Shown here piece after piece: positions 41,025 through 49,118 of a stretch of 64,000 nucleotides of DNA (position 1 is its first letter; every line of letters begins with the position of its first letter). A program made the translations under genes and the position numbers. Under the pieces are notes generated by a model. The model had not been told where the DNA came from. It did not search any database and saw only the letters and a list, made by a program, of their open reading frames with translations. The stretch covers positions 4,781 through 68,780 of the forward strand of contig DATKDP010000083.1 in the NCBI GenBank assembly GCA_035546335.1, in the 5' to 3' direction. Source of the DNA: DATKDP01 sp035546335 (GTDB lineage Bacteria; Acidobacteriota; Thermoanaerobaculia; Gp7-AA8).

Positions 41025-41561
41025 TCACGCCCTCCGCTCTTCGCGTTCGGAATCGCGCGAGCGCGCCCGCGTCGCTTTCCCCAGGGTCGCCTCGCGGAGC
41101 GCCGGCCATCCCGCTTCCAGGGCCGCCTTCCGCTCCTTCATCCGAGCACCGAGGTCCTCGAGGGCCGCGGCTCCGAGGAGCTTGCGCGCTTTGGGGAACA
41201 TCTGGCTCTCTTCCTCTTCGACGTGATGCTCGATGAGCTCCTTGAGCACTGTCGCCTTGGCACCGAACTGTTCAGTCGACGGATCGGTCGATTTCAGTTC
41301 GGGAAGTACCAGATCGACGACGTGATGCTCTTCGGTCGCCTCGAAAAAGAGCTGTTGGTCGTCCTTTTTCTCGGCAGCGTCGCGAAATGCGGGATAGAAA
41401 ATCTCCTCCTCGAGTGTCGAGTGGATTTTCACCTCCATCTCGATCTCGCCGAGCAGGCGTTCGCGAGTCTTGATTCCGCGGCTCGTCGTTCCCTCGAGCT
41501 CATCGAGTAGTTTCTTCACAGTCGCATGGTCTGATTCGAGCATCTTGATTGCGTTGGGCAT
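41025..41561 (-). CDS. hemerythrin HHE-domain protein
   Basis: A 178-residue protein: a four-helix bundle with metal-ligand His/Glu spaced as in hemerythrin-like proteins: MLESDHATVKKLLDEL, EVKIHSTLEEEIFYPAF, EATEEHHVVDLVLPEL, then ELIEHHVEEEESQMFPKARK. It is expected to bind a diiron centre and sense or store O2 or NO, or to act in iron and redox stress. The C-terminal ~30 residues are a basic tail. ATG 41561 follows AAGGAG by 6 bases; the longer frame to 41711 lacks support. Confidence 0.9.
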   Translation of the reverse strand: MPNAIKMLESDHATVKKLLDELEGTTSRGIKTRERLLGEIEMEVKIHSTLEEEIFYPAFRDAAEKKDDQQLFFEATEEHHVVDLVLPELKSTDPSTEQFGAKATVLKELIEHHVEEEESQMFPKARKLLGAAALEDLGARMKERKAALEAGWPALREATLGKATRARSRDSEREERRA

Positions 41562-41720
41562 ATGGGCTCCTTCAAAGTTGTACTCAGCAGATTTGCCGGC
41601 GGGCTGTCCCGCGACGACGACATCTTCCCAGTGCAAACTGTGATCCCGCCTGCTGGAGCGGAGGAGACTGGTTCGGGGATGCTTCGCGCCGCGAAGCGGA
41701 CCAGCTCGCAACGAGCGCGC

Positions 41721-44396
41721 TCAGCCCCGCGGTTCCGGCTCGAGCATCCAGACGTCGCCTTCGGTTCGTTGTCTGACGAAGTAGAGCGTTCGGCCGTCGC
41801 CGGTGAAGCGGAAGCCCGTCCACGTTTCTCCCGGCGGAGTCGCGAGGATCTCGCGACGCTCTTTCGTCACCGAATCGATCACGTGCAACGCGTCGTCATC
41901 TTCGAAGAGGATCCGCCGCCCGTCGGGAAGCCATCGCGCCCCTCCTCCACTCTCGGTCAACACCTCGTATTCTTTGGTCTGAAGTGAATAGACGACGATT
42001 CCGCCGCCGGGAGATGCGCGGCGACCGATGAGCTTCGTCCCGTCCGGCGACCAGGAATCGAGGTTCACAGGAGCCTTGCCGTCGATCTTCGGCAACCATT
42101 CGACGACCCGCTGCTCGATCGGCAACGAGACATCGATCAGGCCGCTATGGCTGTCGGCACCCCCCTGGACCACGACCTGCCGCCCTCCGGGGGAAGGCAT
42201 CGGCTGGTTGAATGCGGCGCCCGTCGAGCTCGTCACCTGTTCGAGGCCGCTGCCGTCGGGACGGATGCGCCATAACTCGTAGCGCCCATTCCGGTTGGAG
42301 TAAAAAAGGATCGTTTTCGCCCCCGCCTCCCACACCGGCCGCCGGTCGCGAAACGCGTCGTCGGTGAGTTTGCGCAGCTCGCCGTTCGCGGTGCGCAGAA
42401 GAAGAATGTCCTCCACCGGCGTGAGCGACCAGAGAAGAACCTCCGAGCCATCGGGCGAAGGATCACCCCAGAAGAGAATTCTCGATCCGGTCGTGACAGG
42501 AGCCGGTGTTCCAACGGCGCGCGCGCCCACCGGATCGAACTCGACGCGGTAGAGATTCGAATCGACACTCGCCGTGGCGAACGCGATTCGATCCGTCGCA
42601 CGGGCGGCGGCGGGCCATCCGTTCCAGTCCGAGCCGGAGGTCACCGGCTCCGGCTCACCAGCAGCCTTCCCGCTCCTCTGGTCGAGAGGAGCCCGCCAGA
42701 GATTCATGCTCCCCGAGCGGTTGCTGGAAAAGTACAGATGCGCTCCATCGCGAGACCAGATCGGTCTCCAGTTGATCGCATTGTCGTCATTGATCGGAAC
42801 CGGCTCGCCCCCCGAGGCAGAGATCGTGTAGAGGATTCTCTTCGCTGTCCCCTTCGGAAGCCCCCAGAATGCAATCCTCTCACCGGAGGGAGACCAGTCG
42901 GGCTGAACGGCGTCGCCTTTGTAGAGGAGCTCCCTGGCTCCGGTTTCCGCGTCGACGATCCACAGCTCGCTGTCGGTGGCACGTCCGCCGGGGTTGGACA
43001 CCGGCTCGGTGGTACAGGCGATCTTCCTTCCGTCGGGCGACCAGGCGGGATCGAACCCGAAGTCGGTGAGCCGTCTCGCCGATTCGCCCGTCGCACCCAT
43101 GACGTAGATGCCGCCGCCGTCTCGTTGCGAACGAAAAGCGATTCGCTGACCATCGGGAGAAAAAGCGGGAGCGAAGTCGCCTTCGCTGCTGTCCTTCGTC
43201 AGGTTGATCGCGTTCTCCCCACCGACTCGCTGCAGGTAGATGTCAGGATTCCCAGCTGCCGTGCCGACGAAGAGGAATGAGCTGCCGTCCGGTGAGAGGC
43301 TGACGTGCGTCTTTTCTCCGCCGTGGAAGGTGAGCTGGACGTGGCGATTGCGCGGGGCCGTTCCCGCCGCTGCTCGGACCAGACTGTAGCCGGCGACCCG
43401 CATCACGAGCGCGGCGGCCCCCGCGATGATCAGAGCGGCGACGACTCCCGCAGTCACCGCCGGCGAAAGCCGCAGCCTGCTTCTTTTCCCCTCCCGGCTG
43501 GCCATCGCTCCGCTGCCGAGCGTCACCGCTCCGGAGGCGGCCTCGAGTGCCAGCGCCAGATCGTGGGCCGAGTGGAATCGCTCCTCGGGTGCCTTCTCGA
43601 GGCATCGTCCGACGATGCGCTCGAGCGCCGGTGCGAGCTGCCCGCTCGCCGAGCTGAGCTCCGGCGGGTCTTCCTTCAGGATTGCGTTCATCGTCTCCAC
43701 CGCCGACCCGCCGTGGAAAGCCCGCTGTCCACTCAGCAATTCGTAGAGAATCGCACCGAACGAGAAGATGTCTGAGCGGTGGTCGATCTGTTGGCCCCGA
43801 ACCTGTTCGGGAGACATGTAGCCCGCCGTGCCGACGACCTGACCCGGAGTCGTGTCGCGATGCGCCGTCTTCTCCGAGGTGTTCCCCTCCTCGAACGGGG
43901 CCGCGAGCTTCGCCAGACCGAAGTCGAGGATCTTCACGCGACCGTCGCGCGTGACGAACACGTTCTCCGGTTTGAGATCGCGATGCACGATGCCGCGCTC
44001 ATGCGCGGCCGCCAGACCATTCGCGATCTGAACTGCATACTCGATCGCCTTGCGTGGAGGAACCACGGGGCCCGCGCCCCCGCTCGCATCGGTCATCCGA
44101 TCGCGAAGCGTTTCCCCTTCGAGCAATTCAGAGACGATGTACGGAGCGCCGTCGTGCTGCCCGAAGTCGTGGATCGTCAGCAGATTGGGATGGTTCAACA
44201 TCCCCGTTGCGCGCGCCTCCTGCTCGAAGCGGTGCAGGCGTTCTTCGCTCTCGGCGAACGACGAAGGGAGAATCTTCACGGCAACGTCGCGACCGATCCG
44301 CTCGTCGCGCGCGCGATACACCTCTCCCATTCCTCCCGCGCCGAGGGGGGAGATGACTTCGTAGGGTCCGAGACGCGATCCGGGCTGCAGGTGCAC
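41721..44396 (-). CDS. membrane Ser/Thr protein kinase with PD40/TolB-type beta-propeller
   Basis: About 891 residues with a GTG start at 44396 (VHLQPGSRLGPYEV). The N-terminal Hanks kinase has GAGGMGEVYRARD, VAVKIL, HRDLKPEN, DFGLAKL, VGTAGYMSPEQVRG and SDIFSFGAILYELLSG. One membrane helix (about 325-350) follows. The rest is a propeller of PD40 repeats (LSPDGSSFLFV, FSPDGQRIAFRS, WSPDGRKIACTT, WSPSGERIAFWG, PDGSEVLLWS), presumably the extracytoplasmic sensor. This architecture is a hallmark of Acidobacteriota. The ligand is unknown. Confidence 0.92.
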   Translation of the reverse strand: MHLQPGSRLGPYEVISPLGAGGMGEVYRARDERIGRDVAVKILPSSFAESEERLHRFEQEARATGMLNHPNLLTIHDFGQHDGAPYIVSELLEGETLRDRMTDASGGAGPVVPPRKAIEYAVQIANGLAAAHERGIVHRDLKPENVFVTRDGRVKILDFGLAKLAAPFEEGNTSEKTAHRDTTPGQVVGTAGYMSPEQVRGQQIDHRSDIFSFGAILYELLSGQRAFHGGSAVETMNAILKEDPPELSSASGQLAPALERIVGRCLEKAPEERFHSAHDLALALEAASGAVTLGSGAMASREGKRSRLRLSPAVTAGVVAALIIAGAAALVMRVAGYSLVRAAAGTAPRNRHVQLTFHGGEKTHVSLSPDGSSFLFVGTAAGNPDIYLQRVGGENAINLTKDSSEGDFAPAFSPDGQRIAFRSQRDGGGIYVMGATGESARRLTDFGFDPAWSPDGRKIACTTEPVSNPGGRATDSELWIVDAETGARELLYKGDAVQPDWSPSGERIAFWGLPKGTAKRILYTISASGGEPVPINDDNAINWRPIWSRDGAHLYFSSNRSGSMNLWRAPLDQRSGKAAGEPEPVTSGSDWNGWPAAARATDRIAFATASVDSNLYRVEFDPVGARAVGTPAPVTTGSRILFWGDPSPDGSEVLLWSLTPVEDILLLRTANGELRKLTDDAFRDRRPVWEAGAKTILFYSNRNGRYELWRIRPDGSGLEQVTSSTGAAFNQPMPSPGGRQVVVQGGADSHSGLIDVSLPIEQRVVEWLPKIDGKAPVNLDSWSPDGTKLIGRRASPGGGIVVYSLQTKEYEVLTESGGGARWLPDGRRILFEDDDALHVIDSVTKERREILATPPGETWTGFRFTGDGRTLYFVRQRTEGDVWMLEPEPRG

Positions 44397-44576
44397 TGAA
44401 GCGGAAGGATACCGCAGAGGAGACACATTTGTGAGCGAAGTTGAGCTCGGCCACATGGGAGACAACTTCGGCAGCACCCCAACGAGGTCACCCCTGGAGT
44501 GTCCCTCGAAACCTTCGCAGCACCCGGTACCTGCGAAAGGCGTAAGATCGCAGCTGCTGCATCGGGAGAACACGTC

Positions 44577-46514
44577 ATGAGCAGGACGAGCCGGTGGGCC
44601 GGCATCGCCGTATTCGCCGCGGTACTCGGCACGATCGAAGTCGCCGAGGCGAGGGCGCTGCACTGGAAGGACTTTCGAGTCACTGCCCGGCTCGATGCCG
44701 AGGGCAGGCTGCACGTGAAAGAGCAGCAGACGATCGTCTTCATTGGCGATTGGAACGGCGGAGAGCGCACGTTCCGTCCGGGCATCGGCGGCAAGCTCGA
44801 TCTCCACGGGATGTACCGCATCGAGAATCCGGGCGAGGAGGGTGAGATCGTTCATCCGCTGCAACAGGGATCTCTCGATATCGTCGATCATTACGACTGG
44901 ACGGCAACGAATGTCCTCCGGTGGCGCAGCAGGAAGCCTTCCGACCCGCCGTTCGACTCGACCCTGATCACCTATCGGATCGATTACGTCCTTTCGAACA
45001 TTCTCCGGCCTCTACGTCGCGACGGGACTCCCTCCGGTCGGTTGTATCGCCTCGATCACGACTTCGCATTCAGCGACCGTATCGGCGTGATCGACCGCTT
45101 CGCACTGCATCTCGACATCGATCCGATCTGGCGGGGCCCGAGCACTCCGATCGTCTTCGAGAGGCGCTCCATCCCGCCAGGATCGGGTGTCCAGGTCGTG
45201 CTCCCTCTCGAATACATGGGTGAAGAGAAACCGGCTGCGGTCACGGAAGGCGCTCCGCTGCCGGTTCGATTCGGAGCCGCACTTCTCCTCCTATCCGGCG
45301 CGACATTCGGATTCGCTCGCTTCTACCGGGGCGAAAAAGCGAAGCAGCGCTTCGATCCTCTCGTCCCGGTGGAAGCGATCGACGCCGAGTGGCTGCAGAA
45401 CAACCTCATCTCGATGAAACCGGAGGTGGTCGGCGCAGCGTGGGACGATACGACGAGCGCCCCGGAGGTCGCCGCGGTGCTCGCCCGCATGGCGCAGGAG
45501 GGAAAGATCGAGAGCTCGCTCGAGCCCGGAGGGTTCCTGCGACACGACGTATTGAAACTTCACCTCAAAGTCGATCGCGATGAGCTGAAAGGCTACGAAG
45601 CGAGACTGGTGAAGTCGCTCTTCATCGCCGGCGACACGACGGATACCGAAAGAATCCGAACGTTCTACCGCAAGCGGGGGTTCAATCCGGCCGGAAAAAT
45701 CGAGGAAGGAATCCGCAAGGTCCTCAACACGCTGCCGGGATGGAGAGCAGCGAAGAATCCCTTTCCGCTCTGGACAACGATTCTGCTGATCGTGGTCACC
45801 CTCGCGGGTCTCGTCGCGGCCGCCTTCCAGGGGCCGGTGGATCTTCTCGCCGCCATTCCCGCCCTCGTGGCCGGAGTCTTCGTGGCGATCTTCGGCTCGA
45901 TTGCCGCATCCATCGCAGCGCGCAACGTGACGGCTCCGCGGCGCCAGACGATTTTTGCCCTTCTCTGCACGACCCCCCTCTTCGGTGCAGTGCTCTTCTG
46001 GTGTCAGCCCAGTCCGGCGCTTCGAGCACACCCGCTCACCCTCGCGGCGCTCGTCGCTTGGGCACTCGCCATACTCCATCTCGTGATCGAGTGCGGCAGG
46101 AACCGGGAGAGCAGCGAGCGCCTCGCCGTGCGAAGACGACTCGCGTCGGCCCGCCGCTACTTCATCCACGAGCTCGAGCGAGCCGAGCCTCGTCTGCGCG
46201 ACGAGTGGTTTCCCTACGTCCTCGCCTTCGGCCTCGAGCGCAACGCCAATCGGTGGTTCCGCGCTTTCGGCGGCGAGACGGTCCGTGTGCACCTCTCAAC
46301 CGGAAGGGGCTCCTTCGCCGGAGGGGGATCGCACAGCGGCTGGACGGGCGGCGGCGGTGCCTTCGGCGGCGCGGGAGCGAGCGGCTCATGGGGAATCGCG
46401 GCATCCTCACTTGCCTCAGGGGTCTCGGCAGCTTCGTCATCGGGGGGCGGCAGCGGAGGGGGTGGGGGGGGCGGCGGGGGCGGCTCGGGCGGCGGCGGGG
46501 GCGGCGGCTGGTAG
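44577..46514 (+). CDS. DUF2207 membrane protein with Gly-rich tail
   Basis: A 645-residue protein. ATG 44577 follows GGGAG by 8 bases and gives a signal peptide (WAGIAVFAAVLGTIEVAEA). The extracytoplasmic DUF2207 domain (WKDFRVTARLDAEGRLHVKE, IVFIGDWNGGERTFRPG) is followed by TM at about 220-240, a cytoplasmic winged segment, two TM pairs (about 420-475, 485-530) and a last cytoplasmic part. The tail is nearly all Gly/Ser (about 24 residues) ending in W, typical of this family. Function unknown. The ABC exporter starts right after the stop. Confidence 0.88.
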   Translation: MSRTSRWAGIAVFAAVLGTIEVAEARALHWKDFRVTARLDAEGRLHVKEQQTIVFIGDWNGGERTFRPGIGGKLDLHGMYRIENPGEEGEIVHPLQQGSLDIVDHYDWTATNVLRWRSRKPSDPPFDSTLITYRIDYVLSNILRPLRRDGTPSGRLYRLDHDFAFSDRIGVIDRFALHLDIDPIWRGPSTPIVFERRSIPPGSGVQVVLPLEYMGEEKPAAVTEGAPLPVRFGAALLLLSGATFGFARFYRGEKAKQRFDPLVPVEAIDAEWLQNNLISMKPEVVGAAWDDTTSAPEVAAVLARMAQEGKIESSLEPGGFLRHDVLKLHLKVDRDELKGYEARLVKSLFIAGDTTDTERIRTFYRKRGFNPAGKIEEGIRKVLNTLPGWRAAKNPFPLWTTILLIVVTLAGLVAAAFQGPVDLLAAIPALVAGVFVAIFGSIAASIAARNVTAPRRQTIFALLCTTPLFGAVLFWCQPSPALRAHPLTLAALVAWALAILHLVIECGRNRESSERLAVRRRLASARRYFIHELERAEPRLRDEWFPYVLAFGLERNANRWFRAFGGETVRVHLSTGRGSFAGGGSHSGWTGGGGAFGGAGASGSWGIAASSLASGVSAASSSGGGSGGGGGGGGGGSGGGGGGGW

Positions 46515-48320
46515 ATGGCCGAGGAGAAGAAAAAGAAGATCCGTCTCGACGACGCCTGGCGCGAAGCTCGCGATCTCATCTGGGCGCGACGTGGACGCCT
46601 TGCCCTCGGTCTTCTGCTGATGTTGATCAGCAGACTCGCCGGGCTCGTCCTTCCTGCAACTTCCAAGTATCTCGTCGACGACGTCATCGGCAAGGGACAA
46701 CACGACCTTCTCACTCTCCTCGCACTCGCCGCCGGTGCCGCGACCATCGTCCAGGCGATCACCTCCTTCGCTCTCTCGCAGATCCTCGGTGTCGCCGCGC
46801 AACGCTCGATCACCGAGATGCGCAAGAGCGTCGAGCGTCACGTGCTGCGTCTTCCGGTCCATTACTTCGATTCGACCAAATCGGGCGTTCTCATCGCGCG
46901 CATCATGTCCGACGCGGAAGGGATCCGGAATCTGGTCGGCACCGGACTGGTGCAGCTCACGGGCGGACTGGTCACCGCGTCGATCGCTCTTTTCGTTCTT
47001 TTCTATCTCAACTGGAAGCTCACGCTGGTCACCATCGTCACCCTCGCTCTCTTCGGCGGCGTGATGGCGTTCGCCTTCCGAAAGGTCCGTCCTCTCTTCC
47101 GCGAGCGAGGGGAGATCAACGCTCAGGTCACCGGCCGCCTGGCCGAAAGCCTCGGCGGCATTCGGATCGTCAAGGCGTACACCGCGGAGAAGCGCGAGGA
47201 TCTCGTTTTTGCGAAAGGGGTGCATCGACTCTTTCGCAACGTCGCCACGACGATCACTGCCGTATCGGGTGTGGGGGCGGTCGCCACCCTCATCTTCGGT
47301 TTCGTCGCCATTCTGATGATGATCGTCGGCGGGCGGGCGATCATCGCCGGCGAGATGACGCTGGGCGATTTCATCATGTACATCTTCTTCACCGGACTCG
47401 TCGCCGCGCCGATCATGAGCATTGCGTCGATCGGAACGCAGATCACCGAGGCATTCGCAGGGCTGGATCGCATCCGCGAGGTCATGCGGGAGAGAGATGA
47501 GAACGCCGGCGATGGAGGGCTCGTCCCGATCCGGGACGTCCGCGGCGATGTCGAGCTCGAGAACGTCTGGTTCTCGTACAAGGAAGGGGCTCCAGTCCTT
47601 CGGGACGTCTCCTTCTCGGCGGAAGCAGGATCGACCACTGCGCTCGTGGGACCGAGCGGGTCCGGCAAGAGCACGTTGATCAGCCTGGTGATGGCGTTCA
47701 ATCGTCCGACTTCCGGCAGGATCCTCGTCGACGGTCGGGATCTCTCGTCCATCCGGCTCGCCGACTATCGGGCACATCTCGGAATCGTCCTTCAGGAGAA
47801 TTTTCTTTTCGACGGAACGATCGCCGAGAACATCCGTTACGGAAGGCCCGAAGCGACGATGGACGAGGTGCTGGAAGTCGCCCGGATCGCTCATGTCGAC
47901 GAATTCGTCGAGCCGCTGGAGAAGAAGTACGACACCGTGGTCGGAGAGCGGGGCATCAAGGTTTCGGGTGGGCAGCGCCAGCGGATCGCGATCGCCCGCG
48001 CCATCCTCGCCGACCCTGCAATTCTGATTCTCGACGAGGCGACATCGAGTCTCGACAGCGAGAGCGAGGCATTGATTCAGGACGGACTGCGCTCATTGCG
48101 CCGGGGGCGGACGACGTTCGTCATCGCGCATCGTCTCTCGACGATCCGCAGTGCGGATCAGATCCTCGTTCTCGAGGGAGGTCAGATCGTCGAGCGCGGA
48201 ACCCACCCCGAGCTCATTCACCGGGCCGGGCGCTACAAGCAGCTCCATGACAAACAGTACGAGCTCGAGAGCGACCGCTTCATCAATCCGGGCGAGGATC
48301 TGATGAACGCCGAGTCGTGA
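46515..48320 (+). CDS. ABC exporter (half-transporter, MsbA-like)
   Basis: A 601-residue homodimer-forming exporter. The six-helix domain (about 28-310) includes HYFDSTKSGVLIARIMSDAE and RLAESLGGIRIVKAYTAE coupling segments. The ATPase has Walker A GPSGSGKSTL, Q-loop VLQENFLFDGTIAENI, signature VSGGQRQRIAIARAIL, Walker B ILILDEATSSLD and an H-switch FVIAHRLSTI, so it is active. The substrate is probably lipid or another amphipath. Its ATG directly abuts the DUF2207 stop codon, so the two are translated together. Confidence 0.94.
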   Translation: MAEEKKKKIRLDDAWREARDLIWARRGRLALGLLLMLISRLAGLVLPATSKYLVDDVIGKGQHDLLTLLALAAGAATIVQAITSFALSQILGVAAQRSITEMRKSVERHVLRLPVHYFDSTKSGVLIARIMSDAEGIRNLVGTGLVQLTGGLVTASIALFVLFYLNWKLTLVTIVTLALFGGVMAFAFRKVRPLFRERGEINAQVTGRLAESLGGIRIVKAYTAEKREDLVFAKGVHRLFRNVATTITAVSGVGAVATLIFGFVAILMMIVGGRAIIAGEMTLGDFIMYIFFTGLVAAPIMSIASIGTQITEAFAGLDRIREVMRERDENAGDGGLVPIRDVRGDVELENVWFSYKEGAPVLRDVSFSAEAGSTTALVGPSGSGKSTLISLVMAFNRPTSGRILVDGRDLSSIRLADYRAHLGIVLQENFLFDGTIAENIRYGRPEATMDEVLEVARIAHVDEFVEPLEKKYDTVVGERGIKVSGGQRQRIAIARAILADPAILILDEATSSLDSESEALIQDGLRSLRRGRTTFVIAHRLSTIRSADQILVLEGGQIVERGTHPELIHRAGRYKQLHDKQYELESDRFINPGEDLMNAES

Positions 48321-48393
48321 GGGCTGAGGGATGACTCAGGTCATCCTCCGAGGGTGGGGGTCGGTGTGAGTGAAGGATCTGCGATCGAAGACC

Positions 48394-48420
48394 GGGCTCG
48401 GGCTCGGGCGCGGGCGCGGG
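48394..48420 (+). repeat. GC-rich hexamer array, left arm
   Basis: (GGGCTC)2 followed by (GGGCGC)2 and GGG. It is the inverse complement in type of the array at 48968-49002; the two bracket the S23/IVP gene. Confidence 0.8.
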
Positions 48421-48603
48421 AAAAGCGCCGGTTGCCTCTTCGAGACTGAACCTGGCCGGGGTTGAATATCTCGGTCCTTCGCACGATCATCTTTCTGCCA
48501 CGAATTCCGTTGGTAACTAAGAACGCGGCTGCCTATTGCTGTGCTGACAAATCCATTCAGCAGCTCATCGAGTTGATGGCAGCGTGAACAAGGAGTGCGC
48601 CTC

Positions 48604-48963
48604 ATGCCTTTCGACCACGAGAAGCTCGACGTCTATCAGTTGGCAATCGGGCTCGTCGCCAATGCGAACGACATCATCGAGCGCTTGCCCCGAGGGCGTG
48701 GTTATCTGGCCGATCAGCTCCAGCGGGCGGCCCTGAGCATCGTCTTGAACATCGCCGAAGGTGCCGGCAAGTTCTCTCCCCCAGACAAGGCCGTCTTCTA
48801 CACACGAGCACGTGCTTCCGCTACCGAAAGCGCCGCCGTGCTCGACGTGTGTCGAACGTTGAATCTGATCACGCCTGCCGTTGCGGATGACAACAAGGCG
48901 CTTCTCGAACGCATCGTACAGATGCTCACCAAACTCATCAAATCCCGCCGCCCAGCCGAGTGA
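48604..48963 (+). CDS. stand-alone four-helix-bundle protein (S23 rRNA intervening-sequence type)
   Basis: A 119-residue protein of the S23/IVP and Avd-like family: FDHEKLDVYQLAIGLVANA, GYLADQLQRAALSIVLNIAE GAGKFS, FYTRARASATESAAVLDV and a C-terminal helix. The family was first seen in 23S rRNA intervening sequences, and relatives act as accessory proteins in diversity-generating retroelements, but here there is neither rRNA nor reverse transcriptase. GGAG lies 8 bases before ATG 48604. The gene is flanked by oppositely oriented hexamer arrays and a 3' fragment of another copy exists at 35636, which suggests past mobility. Confidence 0.88.
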   Translation: MPFDHEKLDVYQLAIGLVANANDIIERLPRGRGYLADQLQRAALSIVLNIAEGAGKFSPPDKAVFYTRARASATESAAVLDVCRTLNLITPAVADDNKALLERIVQMLTKLIKSRRPAE

Positions 48964-48967
48964 GCCA

Positions 48968-49002
48968 CCCGTGCCCGCGCCCGTGCCCGAGCCCGCGCCC
49001 GG
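48968..49002 (+). repeat. GC-rich hexamer array, right arm
   Basis: Alternating CCCGTG, CCCGCG and CCCGAG hexamers ending CCCGG, then CTTCTG. Complements the array at 48394. Confidence 0.8.
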
Positions 49003-49118
49003 CTTCTGTGGTCAATACGAGCCTCGTGCCCGTGCCCTGCACTTCGTTTCTCGAGACTCGATTCGCTTCGGATAGCATTCGCTTCACTCCAGCCATTTCG
49101 GTATTCTCGACATTTGAC

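Noticed and set aside
44499..44577. Earlier start for the DUF2207 gene
   Set aside because: The 26 extra residues precede the signal peptide and lack a ribosome site; ATG 44577 has GGGAG at good distance.
46440..46514. Gly-rich tail of the DUF2207 protein as an assembly error or microsatellite insertion
   Set aside because: Family members commonly end in a Gly/Ser-rich stretch, and the frame continues properly to a stop just before the ABC gene.
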